Part shown: positions 34,001 through 43,399 of the stretch, piece by piece | Position numbering within the stretch: position 1 is the first letter of the stretch | How the letters are laid out: every line of letters starts with the position of its first letter | Source of the DNA: Haematococcus lacustris | Lineage: Eukaryota > Chlorophyta > Chlorophyceae > Chlamydomonadales > Haematococcaceae | Assembly (NCBI GenBank): GCA_030144725.1 | Contig: JASKMD010000009.1 | Coordinates: forward strand, 885,466 to 949,465 | Direction: 5' to 3' | DNA length: 64,000 nucleotides | Program-made: the position numbers and the translations under genes | The notes under the pieces: model-generated | The model's database searches: none | Seen by the model: the letters and a program-made list of their open reading frames with translations, nothing else | Told to the model about the DNA's origin: nothing

Positions 34001-37000
34001 ATCACGGTCAGCCATGTGAGCGGGTGCGTTGCAAGTCTAGACTCCCAGACCATGAACTTTGGCCTCCACAGCTACATAGTGCCTAGGGGCTGTGGATGCA
34101 TGCACGTGTACACATGTGTCTGCGTGTGTGTGTGTGTGTGTGTGTGTACATTTGCAGGCGGCAGGATGCCCTGCTTGCTATGACTTCTGTCCAAGTGCTA
34201 CTACAGTTTTTGCGATTAGGCTGGTATGCAATGCTTGTGGACAGGCTAGGCTCCCTTGTGCGCGTCATCAGCCAGATCTTCCAGGCAAGTCCCAGCGCGC
34301 ATGTGTCATCGTACACCAGTGTGTACTTCTCATTGTCCACAGGTCCAGGCAAGCTGTGACTGGCACGTCGCAATTTGCATGGAGCACACTCTCCTGAAGC
34401 AGCGACTTTGCAACCTATAATTCAGGCAATACGTCTTTGCAACATGCAGGACACACTGTTCTTCCTGTTGCTACTTGTGCTTCTGTACATTGGTTTCGTG
34501 CTAGCCTTGCTGGTCCTGGCCCCACCGCCAGGCTCAGGTGAGTGAGGGGTTGGCATGTTGTCGCAACACCACTCGACCGCGCGTTGTAGTGAAGCACAAA
34601 CTCAACAGCTAGCCTGCACCTTCACGCCCCATGCGAATTGCAGAGCAGGCCAGCCCTAATACTTGACCGCTGATCTCTTCTGTGTACGCAGTCTCTTCGG
34701 ATGGCAGCGACTTGCTGAGTGGCGGGCAGCTTGCTTTGAAGCTCTTCACCATTGCTCTTGGAGACATTGACATGGTGCGTACGCAAGCAGCCTTGGTCAT
34801 GTGCATAGTTACGAGAACAATGGTTTGTCAGGCGCGGTCAAGGCTTCAGGTGGTCTTGCTGTCGCACAATGTTGTAGGTGATGCCATGTTGAGAGACAAC
34901 TGCACAGCTGTCAATTGTGTTGGCTTGTTTTGCAGCCTTTCTTGCGGGACGTCATTCTCAAGACATTTGCAACGCCATGGCTCTCGTTCTTGCTTACGGT
35001 CGCCTACACCGTCATGCTCCTCATTGTGGCCTTCAACATGTTGGTGAGTAGGCGCCAGTGATATGTGGAGCTAGTGTGTTACGCATTCCCTGGTCTTGAT
35101 CACATCTCTGTTCTTTGTTGCAGGTGGGCATCATGGCAGACACTTTCAATCGCATTCGCTCTGCTGAGCGACATGAGATTCTGCAAGCAAAGGTACACCA
35201 CACCTCATGCAAGCCTGTGCCCTTGTGCATTGTCCGCACACAACTTTTGCTGAGGGTTAATGGAGTGTTGGGCATGTAATGCCCCATCTTGGGCCAATGT
35301 GATGTGTGGCGCGTAACCTACACTGTGTGACAGCAATGCCCTACATTGTGTGTCTGCTAGGCTTTGGTTCAGCTGTTGATGCCTAACAATCTGATAGTGG
35401 CACTCATATCAGGCTTTTGCACCTGTTTTTTCATCAGGCCGCGGTCCTGGTAGAGATCGAATCCAGCCTCAATGACGACACGTTGAACTCCATCTTCACG
35501 TGAGTCACATTGTGCTGAAAGTGGTCTCTGAACCTTGGTGCCCTGCCTTGTATTGAATTGACCTCTGATGCATGTGTCGGCATGAACAATGCTAAAGAGT
35601 GCCTAACGCAAAGCTGAGGTTGTGAAGTCGATTGAGGCAATAGATGCAATCCTATTCTCATTAGTGCAGACAATGCGGCCATCCGATGCATGCTTCAGCA
35701 CCTTAGCCCTCAACCTTGAGCCTTTATTGCAGTCGAACACACTAATTGTGAACCACTACAAAACAGTGTTTTTTCTGTGTGGAGTTCCCATCGCATGTGT
35801 ATGCCATGGCCTATACATGGCATGCACATGGTCACGGTCGCCTACCACCTACAGCATTGCCTGACCTGTGACAGGGCGATGTATAGAGTTGGCATGGCAA
35901 AATATGCACTGATTGATAGCTGATGACAGCTATAAGGGAGACACACACTACTGTGCCGCAGCAGGCTGCTGCTGGGCCTTGGGTGGCTTGTCTCGCAGCC
36001 GCTTGTAGCCCAGGCCTGGGTACTCCTTGCTGGGTGTGGGGGCGCTGCGGAACCCCGGGGTGCAGTAGCCCACCAGGCACGTCAGGAATATCCTGAGCAC
36101 ATACAGTGACGCGATGACGCGGAGCTGAGAATGGATGCCGGCCCGCAGCTGGAAATGTGCCTTCAGCTTGCGTCGGGTTTTCTTGCACCCTCGTAGCACA
36201 GCGCCACCCGGGACTTTGATGACCTGCGGCAAATTACAATCCGCACTTTGTCAGGCAACATTGACAGGCCGGGAAACAACCGACAGGCCGGGACACAAAC
36301 AGTGCGGGGGCATACAAGGCGGGGGCGGGTGGGCACCTGTCGGCGCTGGGTCTTCCATTCAGCCCTTCGCTCCTCGCGTTGTTTGGCTGGAGGGGTCCGA
36401 GGACCTGCGCTGGCATGAACAGTCGCGATGTGAGCAGCGCGGAGCTCATCGGACTGCACAGTTGCAGCGGACCACCCAATGACTACGACGAACCTTGTTT
36501 TCGCGGGCTTTCAATCGGATGCGGCTCTGTCTCCGCGCTACTGGGGCGCTTCCTCGGAGGCATTGCGCCACTAGGCTCATATCTCCTGTCACCTGCTGAT
36601 ACCTACTTATAGAGAGGCGATGTCACTCACTCTCGCACCTCCAAAGGACACTTCTAAAGGGCAGAGGGCCAAACCAGAGGGCACTCCGACCAAAGGGCAC
36701 TCCGGTCAGCTTACAGCTCCAAGCATCCACCCGCGTGATGGACTATACAGCATGGTAACAAGAAAGGCCAACGCCAGCATGGATCCATATGTCGCGGTCA
36801 GCACACTCTGTTGTGTGAATGCATGTGGCTGCGTGGCATGTGGCTGCGTGGCTGCGATGCATGCTTCAGCATGAGCAATGCTAAAGAGTGCCTAACGCAA
36901 AGCTGAGGTTGTGAAGTTGGTTGAGGCAAGAGATGCAATCCTATTCTCATTAGCGCAGACAATGCGGCCATCCGGCCAGCCAACAGCTTGGTCGAGCTTA

Positions 37001-39308
37001 AGTCATCCGTTTGCTTAGTCCTACACCTTTCATGCTGAAGATATGGACCGGTATAGAAATCGGCTGTGCCAAGGCTAGACTTCACACATGCACAGTTGTC
37101 TGCTCCAATGCTTGCATCCGCTCTCAATTATGCACGTCCTACTGCCTTGCAAACAGCCCAAAGCCAACTGTGCGGCCTTTCAGGGCAGGAGCAGGGCTGC
37201 ACTGCATGAAAGGGGCAGGGGTCGAGGGCTTCTAAGGATCTGCGCTATTGTGCGCCTTCTCTCTTAAGCACAATAAGATGGGCAGATGGGCAGGTGGGAG
37301 GGGAGGTGGGAGGGCAGGCGGGCAGGGCATAGGCACGTGGAAGAGCAGGTGGGAGGGCATGTTGGGGGCAAACCTCAGAGCAGGCGGGACGCTAGGCAGA
37401 AGGCAAAGCAAGAAGGCAAGCACGAGGGCAGGCAAGAGGGCAGGTGGGAGGGCAGGAGGGAGGGCAAGCACTAGGGCAGGCGGGAGGGGAATCTTTAGGG
37501 CAGGTGGGATGGCAGGGGGGAGGGCAGGCATGACGGCAAGCATTAGGGTAGGTGGGAGGGGAAGCATTAGGGCAGGTGGGAGGGCAGGAGGGAGGGCAGG
37601 AGGGAGGGCAAGCACTTGGGCTGGCATTAGGGCAGGTGGGAGGGAATCACTTAGGGCAGGAAGAAGGCCATGCTGGAGGGCAGCTGGGAGGGCGCAAATA
37701 AGGGCAGACAGTAGGGTTGGCTGGTGGGCAGGTGGGAAGGTAAGTTGCCACAGGCCAATGGTGGTTAGTCAGCACCCATGAGTCAGCCCGGTCTGTAGGT
37801 CTTGGTGAACAGCAGTGGCTAGCCATGTGCTAAAGTCATGAGGCATGGTATGCACCTCTACCTATGTATATGGAAGGAACACAAGGTACGGAATGCTTCT
37901 GATGATGTGCAGGAAGCTGTTGGGTCGTTACCTTCACGTCTTGCAACCTACTCAGATGTCTGCGGCTCATGGCTACATGCAAGACCCCTTGCGAGACACA
38001 AGCTGTCATCAGGTAAGAAGGAATGCTGGGATCCAATGAGCATGGTCTGGCTGAGCTGTGTGGCAATCGCTAACTCACATGTCATCAGAGCTTCAACCCC
38101 TTTGCCAACACAGTCAGTATTATTCAAAGCCTCTGCCAATATCATCCTTGTGTGGGGCCCAGGTTGCCTCAATGTCCCAACTTGGCGGTAGCTTTGGCCC
38201 AAGCCGGGCGGGCAGCGTGCGAAACACCTCAGTGCTGGGTACCACAAGCCAGGCGAACGCCAGCTTGCCAGGAGCCAACCTCCCTTCAGCCCTCTCACCT
38301 GCATCAGTGTCCCGGCGCATGTCACGGACGGGCACCAGCTTCCAATCGCGCGCTACAGGGTCCGGTGCCATCAGCGTATCTGGCAGTGTCAGGCCTGCAA
38401 GTGCATTGTCATCTGCCAGCCGGCCAGCTATGCGCCCGCGCTCTGCCTTTCGCGTCGCACCTCTCGAGGGACTGCCGCCTTCCTTGGCAGCAGCAACCCC
38501 GCCGAGCTGGAAGATGGGCGACGGCCGATTGTCTCGGCGGCCTACGCACAGCATTATGCGCAAGCCTTCGCTACGTTCTCTATCGCAACTAGTGAACCCC
38601 ACTGACCCTCCATCAACCCTTACCAAGCGGCCAACGGTGTTATGGAACCCCCAACTGCAAGCAGAGCCAGAAGAGCATGGAGTGCCTCTCTCAGCTGCTG
38701 CCCTCGCAGCACACCAAGCGCCTGATCGAGTCGGCGCGACTCAGCCCATGGTTAGCACGGGCTTGCCACGGCTGTCCTATGCTGGTAGTATCAAGAGCCG
38801 TGAGTCTCAACGTCTACCACGCCCCGACTCTGCACCAAGCAGCAGAAAAGTGCTCTCTTCTCGTAGCAGCTTTGGCAACCAGGAGATGGCCACAGCCTTG
38901 TCCAAGCGCTCAGCAATGGGCATCAAGCATCAACTATCAATCAGAAACCTGGATGGTTCTGACCAAGAGGGCTCCCAGCCATCTTCACCATCATCATCAG
39001 CACTGATGATGACAGCCATCAGCCACAAACCCCGCTTGTCCTTACGAGGGAGCGGTCGCATCCAGCGAGCAGGGTCCTCATCAGAGGATGACAACAAACT
39101 GCACGGGAGCAGTTGGGCGCCATCAACTGCACCATCGCGCAGAACATCAGCACGGTCTCAACGGCATCCCTTTGCCCTACGGACACAACCTTCTGTGCAA
39201 GCTACCCTCCAACCGGCCTCTGTCCTTTTACAGAAGCGGCTTTCCTACGCTGGAGGTGGTATCCTTACGCCGGCTGAGGCACTGCAGGTGTGGAACTTGC
39301 ATTTTTGA
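22077..39308 (+). CDS. Ankyrin-repeat TRP-like cation channel, about 33 exons
   Basis: Likely a membrane cation channel. Well-supported exons include 22077-23316, 23489-23712, 23915-23960, 24286-24625, 25046-25180, 25763-25922, 26110-26187, 26543-26612, 26861-27346, 27626-27872, 28828-29010, 29107-29185, 29351-29441, 29531-29873, 30123-30218, 30349-30440, 30639-30729, 31144-31225, 31596-31628, 31765-31835, 31927-32077, 32243-32466, 33099-33194, 33332-33344, 33448-33705, 33846-34006, 34165-34284, 34426-34537, 34692-34774, 34936-35043, 35124-35192, 35438-35499, 37886-38012, 38163-39308; most phases match. Order: disordered N-terminus with about 40-residue repeats, ankyrin repeats (MTPLHFAVSAG, FTPLHLAAFHN, YTPLHCAVEGH), a long linker, S1 (MLLLLLMEHLLFMAFVIAYL), S2-S5, pore loop LKLFTIALGDIDM, S6 and a TRP-box-like stretch (NMLVGIMADTFNRIRSAERH), then a Ser/Arg-rich tail. 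The start is unresolved. Confidence 0.85.
28199..28323. repeat. Dispersed intronic repeat, copy a
   Basis: About 125 bp (starting GTTCGGGCAGGAGCTGGGAC) recur almost unchanged at 31358-31487, in another intron of the same gene. There are only a few mismatches. Copy 4 of the Fanzor element follows 34 bp downstream. Confidence 0.9.
28357..28548 (-). mobile_element. Fanzor-element end-to-end deletion derivative, copy 4
   Basis: Read on -, this copy keeps only a short 5' terminus (TATAATCCATCACGCGGGTG) joined to about 170 bp of the 3' noncoding end. It stops at the family 3' terminus at 28357. It contains a perfect 15-bp inverted repeat (28455-28469 with 28477-28491). The flanks carry GATTATACAGCA on both sides (28350-28361 and about 28548-28559), possibly a target duplication. 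It lies in a channel-gene intron and is antisense to the gene. Confidence 0.72.
28455..28491 (-). ncRNA. Candidate structured element in the Fanzor 3' noncoding region (guide-RNA scaffold?)
   Basis: CATGTGTATGCCATG and CATGGCATACACATG form a perfect 15-bp stem with a 7-nt loop. The same hairpin, with a single G-U-type change, is at 35794-35830 in copy 7. In TnpB and Fanzor systems the guide-RNA scaffold derives from the 3' end of the element and the guide is the adjoining flank. The hairpin is seen in the sequence; its role as a guide-RNA part is inference. Confidence 0.35.
30968..31090 (-). mobile_element. Fanzor-element 5'-terminal fragment, copy 5
   Basis: This matches the 5' end of copy 7 (36606-36745): GCGATGTCACTCACTCTCGC, three GGGCACTCCGAC-type repeats, CAGCTTACAGCTCCAAGCAT, then CACCCGCGTGATGG and TATACA. 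No coding part or 3' end is present. It lies in a channel-gene intron, antisense to the gene. Confidence 0.7.
31358..31487. repeat. Dispersed intronic repeat, copy b
   Basis: Near-identical to 28199-28323, in the intron between the exons at 31144-31225 and 31596-31628 of the channel gene. I see no coding sense in it. Confidence 0.9.
32598..32988 (-). mobile_element. Fanzor-element 3' fragment with C-terminal codons, copy 6
   Basis: Read on -, this begins within the Fanzor coding region at the LCYWPEQAAVPAKGKEYLG part and runs to the stop (TAG, 32854-32852). It then continues through the whole 3' noncoding region to the family terminus at 32598. The upstream coding region is missing. It lies in a channel intron (antisense). 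The host sequence just beyond its truncated side, GGATAGGATAGCTTAGCTGA, also occurs at about 28736. Confidence 0.75.
35589..35690. repeat. Flanking duplication left of Fanzor copy 7
   Basis: About 100 bp (from TGCTAAAGAGTGCCTAACGC to GCGGCCATCCG) recur at about 36879-36975, on the other side of the element, in the same intron and orientation with a few differences. Confidence 0.85.
35696..36755 (-). mobile_element. Fanzor element retaining both termini and the spliced N-terminus, copy 7
   Basis: Reading on -: 5' terminus near 36755, GTGCCC-type repeats, exon 1 (36563-36494), intron, exon 2 (36404-36337), intron, exon 3 from 36223, then a deletion to the C-terminal tail, stop at 35950-35948, the 3' noncoding region, and the terminus at 35696. 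The three exon junctions are in phase with GT...AG borders. Both sides carry ATGCATGCTTCAGCA (35687-35701 and about 36857-36871). The element sits in the 2.4-kb channel intron between exons 35438-35499 and 37886-38012, antisense to the gene. Confidence 0.8.
35948..36563 (-). pseudogene. Fanzor N-terminus fused to C-terminal tail (copy 7 gene)
   Basis: Exon 1 encodes [11 protein letters not shown]...PRKQ (basic, nuclear-type). Exon 2 encodes [20 protein letters not shown] and then RRQ. Exon 3 encodes VIKVPGGAVLRGCKKTRRKL, KAHFQLRAGIHSQLRVIASL and YVLRIFLTCLV, a helical N-terminal segment of the sort that precedes the RuvC core in Fanzors. The frame then jumps at a deletion into [18 protein letters not shown] and a short polyGln end. 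The whole RuvC domain is missing, so this cannot be a nuclease. It supplies the start and first splice sites of the ancestral gene, complementing copies 1 and 3. Confidence 0.72.
37275..37745. repeat. GGGAGGGCAGG-type minisatellite
   Basis: Roughly 10-12-bp G-rich units (GGGCAGGTGGGAG and variants) run for about 470 bp in the last large channel intron. Any reading frame over it is low-complexity and not a gene. The G-runs on the sense strand could form G-quadruplexes in the pre-mRNA. Confidence 0.9.
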
Positions 39309-40191
39309 TATCGAGGCGGGGATAACATGTAGAGGGCAGTGGGCAGAGCTTTGTGGATTGTGGGCCTAAGGGGTAGGGTGAAAAGGTAGGGTGGGGGTAA
39401 TGGTGATGATGGTGTTCTGTGAGGCATGGCTGCTACTGCTGCTGTTGGTCATGATGATGGGGGTGCTAGCACACATCCAGTTTCTTGCTAATGCAAGTCC
39501 GGTTGCGATGGTTGTGGGTGTGGCGTGCGCTACTGTATTGAATGGGTGGTTGTTGCTTCGGCACTACTTTTGAGTTTATAGCCAAGGGCACCTATGGGCG
39601 TGGTGGTTGGTGCGTTAAGGGGGAATGGATCAAAGTGGCAAGTGTGATTCATGCACACGCATGGCTTAATCACCGTATCAAGCGTTGTCATTTGAGCATG
39701 AAACTAGCCTTGCACACCTTCACTTGCTTCACTCATTCTATCTATGCATCGTTGCACCATGATCATCTATCTTATCATAAACTACATTGGCTCACGTATT
39801 AATCAATAGAAAGCCAATGGCCCCACAAAGGCCGCTGGCTATAGAGCTCTAACTACTATCTTTATCGATGTTACACTTCATATTTTCTTAGCATTACACT
39901 ATGTGGATGGCCATGCTTACAATGTAGGTCGAGCACAATGTGTTGGTGCTCGAGGAGGACGACACCAACACTGAGGATGATGACGATGACATCGTCAGTG
40001 ATAGCAATAGTTGGTCTGGTAGTGAGCATGGTGGGTTGGGTGCACCATCCGCATTCGAGGAACGCAAGCAAGAGTGCAATGCCATTATTCCCATTATGCA
40101 CGTTCCATAGCATACGGGCCGCCATCAAGTTGGGTAGGCCACAAAAGCTAAGAACTACAAGTAATGCTACACAATAACACTATCGAATGAC
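39309..40191. other. Relatively AT-rich intergenic stretch; no clear gene
   Basis: From about 39550 to 40450 the base composition is visibly more AT-rich than the neighbours. A short + frame at about 39929-40110 reads VLVLEEDDTNTEDDDDDIV and ends with TAG after a Ser/Glu-rich stretch. It resembles a terminal exon or a transposon relic, but I cannot assign it. Confidence 0.4.
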
Positions 40192-40638
40192 TCATAGTTT
40201 TGCGAGCCAAGGATAAAGCACATGGTGCAGTACCTTCGTCATAGTCATGCATGCTTCCTTGCACGCAAGTAGTCTTGTGTGGTTTAGGCTGAGGGATTTA
40301 TAAAGGTATTTGCAAGCGTTGGTGAAAGTATTGCCTTTGCAAACACAATGAAGAGAGTGACAAGCAGGGTTGTGGCTTTGCATTCTATCACTTTTGATTT
40401 CTTTCATTCCCGCATGCAATGCAAAATGTTTCAATGCAAGATTGAAAGACGCGAAAGCAGGCAGGGGTGCAGCAGCGGGGTGAACACCGTCATACTCATC
40501 CCGGACTGCAGCAAGCGTGCGAGGGTTCGAGGTGTCGGGTGAACCTGAGGCAACATCTTTCTGCGCAACAAGCTGGTGCATTGCAGCAGTCAAGTATTGC
40601 AGTGCGCGCAATGCGTCCAATAGAGGCTCGGCAAGCAA
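40192..40638 (-). CDS. Unassigned open frame
   Basis: 148 codons on -, starting MLAEPLLDALRALQYLTAAM and continuing HQLVAQKDVASGSPDTS. The first 80 residues have ordinary protein composition (Ala/Leu-rich helices, acidic patch RDEYDG). The last 60 (HSLHCVCKGNTFTNACKYLY...) look like untranslated sequence read through. It may be one exon of a gene whose other exons I cannot see, or a transposon relic. Confidence 0.25.
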   Translation of the reverse strand: MLAEPLLDALRALQYLTAAMHQLVAQKDVASGSPDTSNPRTLAAVRDEYDGVHPAAAPLPAFASFNLALKHFALHAGMKEIKSDRMQSHNPACHSLHCVCKGNTFTNACKYLYKSLSLNHTRLLACKEACMTMTKVLHHVLYPWLAKL

Positions 40639-40888
40639 TGTCGGGACATATGCGACAGCAACAGGCCTCCTAGCTAGACAGAGAGAGGGGTCCTACAGCA
40701 CCAGTGACAGAGCCACCATGACACCGTCTGGGAAATTAACCGCTCACTCAGAAAGCTTATGAGTACAAGCTGGCCAGGCCAGCAGAGGGGCTGAGCAACC
40801 CGTAGCAGCGCACTTGTGGGGTCCCATGGCCACCATGGGCAGCACGCTGCTTGCCGACTTGCCTCGGCCAGCACTTAGCCTCTAGCTG

Positions 40889-41155
40889 GTGCGCTGCCAG
40901 CAGAGATTCCCTCGCCTTGGAGCTGGAACTGAATATGAAGATGCCAAACTAGCGCTTGCGAGGCCTCGCCATTGCTGGCTGGGCAGCTGGCTGAGCGCTG
41001 CCTCTCCTCGGCCTGCGCTGAGCCTCCCGCTGCCTCTCCTCCCGCCCGGCCCTCCTGTCATCCGGGGAGGGGTGCGCAGGGCCCCTCGCGGCGGTGTCAA
41101 GCCAGCGGGAAGGCTGACTGCCTTGCAGCTCAGCGGACTCAACCCGCACTATCAC
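40889..41155 (-). pseudogene. LINE-associated coding fragment (WLDTAAR module)
   Basis: A - frame reads LQGSQPSRWLDTAARG and then an Arg/Glu/Gln-rich helix ending MARPRKR. A sister module, VQGSQRPRWLDTSARACP followed by an EERAAEQAERQLEAQ helix, lies at 42221-42592. The two diverged copies flank an L1-like endonuclease relic, so I take both as parts of degraded retrotransposons. Confidence 0.35.
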
Positions 41156-41944
41156 TCCTACAACTTAATCCCTGCATTTGTCCCTGCACTTTGCCGACCT
41201 TGCTCGATCGGGCTGGAACTTTGATAGATGGTAGTTTATAAAGCGCTATGGCCCGCAACCTATCCCTGCACTCATCCCTGCACTTACGTCACAGGGCCAC
41301 AGCGCAGCCGCCTTTACTTTTTTTAAAATAGTTAAAAAAACAAATGCAGGGGTTACGTTCTATGAGTGATGCCGAACCGGGTGCCCAGCCCGGTGGAGGG
41401 ACCAGGCTCCTGAGCAGGTAGAGGGGCAGCTGCGCCAGTCCCCGTGACATCCCTGGGGCAAGGGGCGGTGGGGGCTGCTGCCTCGGCGTACATGGGGTGA
41501 AGGAAGGGAGGGCTGGCGGAAGATTCTTCATGCACCCACTGCCCGGCTGCGGCTAGGCCCCTGGCTGTGACAGCTCTCAGCTTTCGGGCCGCAACCATGC
41601 CCTTAGAAGCGAGCACCGCGCTGTTGGTATGGGCTTTACCAAGCAGCCCCAAGTGCACCGGGGAGCGCGGAGAGGCTGGTGGGGGAAAACGGCAAGGGTT
41701 CCCGTGGCACCTCAAGAGGCCCGGGATGGACAACGGGAAAATGAACAAGGGGTGGAGGGGCGGCTTAAGGGGGGTAGGGGGATGTGGAAGGGATGCACGC
41801 GGCGGGGCGGGACAGAGCAAGGCGCATGCGCCCGGGCCACAAAAGCCCCCTAAGCGCTAGGCTAGAAGGTGGTGGGCGTAGGGAAGAGGGTAGTGAACAA
41901 GGGGCGGGCATGGCGTGGGCGATCCAAAACCATCGTAAAAGCCC

Positions 41945-42218
41945 CTGCCCCAACCCCAGCCCCAGCCCCAGCCCCAGCCCCAGCCCCAGCCCCAGCCCCA
42001 GCCCCAACCCCAGCCACAGCCCTAGCCCCAGCCACAGCCACAGCCCCAACCCCAGCCCCAGCCCCAGCCCCAGCCCCAGCCCCAGCCCCAGCCCCAACCC
42101 CAACCCCAGCCCCAGCCCTAGCCCCAGCCCCAGCCACAGCCCCAACCCCAGCCCCAGCCCCAGCCCCAGCCCCAGCCCCAGCCCCAGCCCCAGCCCCAGC
42201 CCCAGCCCCAGCCCCAGC
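41945..42218. repeat. CCCCAG hexanucleotide array
   Basis: About 45 units of AGCCCC with scattered AGCCAC, AACCCC and AGCCCT variants. All six-frame translations are low-complexity (PSPSPS, PAPAPA) and are not genes. Confidence 0.95.
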
Positions 42219-42220
42219 CT

Positions 42221-42592
42221 TCAGAAACTGCTGAAGGTGGAGCTGTTGCTGCTGTTGTTGCTGTTGCTGCCGATGATGTGGCCACTGCTACTGCTGCTGC
42301 TGCTGGTCTGTGGCCACCGTTGCTGCTGCTGAAGCTGTTGCTGCTGGGCCTCCAGCTGCCGCTCAGCCTGCTCGGCCGCCCTCTCCTCCAGCAAAGGCCG
42401 CGGGCAGGCCCTAGCGGAGGTGTCCAGCCAGCGGGGTCGCTGGCTGCCCTGCACCTTCTCGGGGAGCCGCTCCTCCACATCCCTGCCCTTCTGCTCCCGC
42501 TCCCCCGCTGCCCCCGGGCCTGCCACCTGCTGCGCGCTGGCCTCCCACTTGAGCTCCAGCTCCCACAGGGCCCCATCAGCCACCGCTGTCAC
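42221..42592 (-). pseudogene. LINE-associated coding fragment (WLDTSAR module, polyGln)
   Basis: A - frame of 123 codons contains AGEREQKGRDVEERLPEK, VQGSQRPRWLDTSARACPRP and an EERAAEQAERQLEAQ helix running into polyGln and polySer. It shares the GSQ..RWLDT.AR core with 40949-41155. It lies downstream of the L1-like endonuclease relic on the same strand, and is probably part of the same or a related element. Confidence 0.35.
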
Positions 42593-43399
42593 CTCCGGGT
42601 CTCCCGCTGCCTAGGGGGGGCCCACGCCCCACAACGCAGGCCACATGCCCCCACTGGGAGGGTAGAGGGGGTCGGAACTGACGCGTTGGAGCTGGTGGAG
42701 GCGCACCCTGGCATGCTTGACAGAGAAGTCCATTAGGGTGGTGGTGCCCATGCCCCACACCGGAGGGTCCAGCTGCAGGTGACCCCAAGGGCCTTAGAGC
42801 TACTCCTCCTTAGCCAGGTGTCAGGCCCCTGCTCAGCTGGGTCGGCAGCTTGCCCTCCCGCTCCGCCCCCTGCTCCCCTACGCCTTTCCCCCCCTCCACG
42901 CCCTCTCCCCCTATCCCCGCCTCGCCCCCTTGCCGCCCCCCTCCCCTGCCCATTCCCCGGGCCCCGTCTAGTTCCTGCCCTTGAGCCTGCACCTGCGCCA
43001 CGTGATGCTGGGCGGGTAGAGGGCGGAGGTGGGTGGCTCGCTCCTCCGGGGTCAGCTTGTAGCTGTGCTTGTTGAGCCGGGCCACCGCAGTTGACTCCCA
43101 TGCCGCCCCCTCCTCTGTCTAGAAAGCCCCGAGCCCTGTACTCGTCCCAGGAGGTTGAGGCCTTGGGGCCGCCGAGGGAGGGAGGCTGCCATCATGGCCG
43201 CCGCCGCCCCCCCGAAGGCGGCCTCGCTAGTGGCAGCCTAGGAGGCCGCCCCAAGAGGGACCCCAGAGTGGCGCACTGGCATCCCCGCTCGGACAGCTAG
43301 GACCACCTCCGGCTCCTGCTCCCCACCCTGTTCCCGCCCGCCCTGCTGCTGCCTTTCCCCGCCACCTAACCCCAGCCCACCCCCTAGCCCCTGCTGGCG

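Noticed and set aside
41765..42332. Frames across the CCCCAG array
   Set aside because: Simple-repeat translation only.
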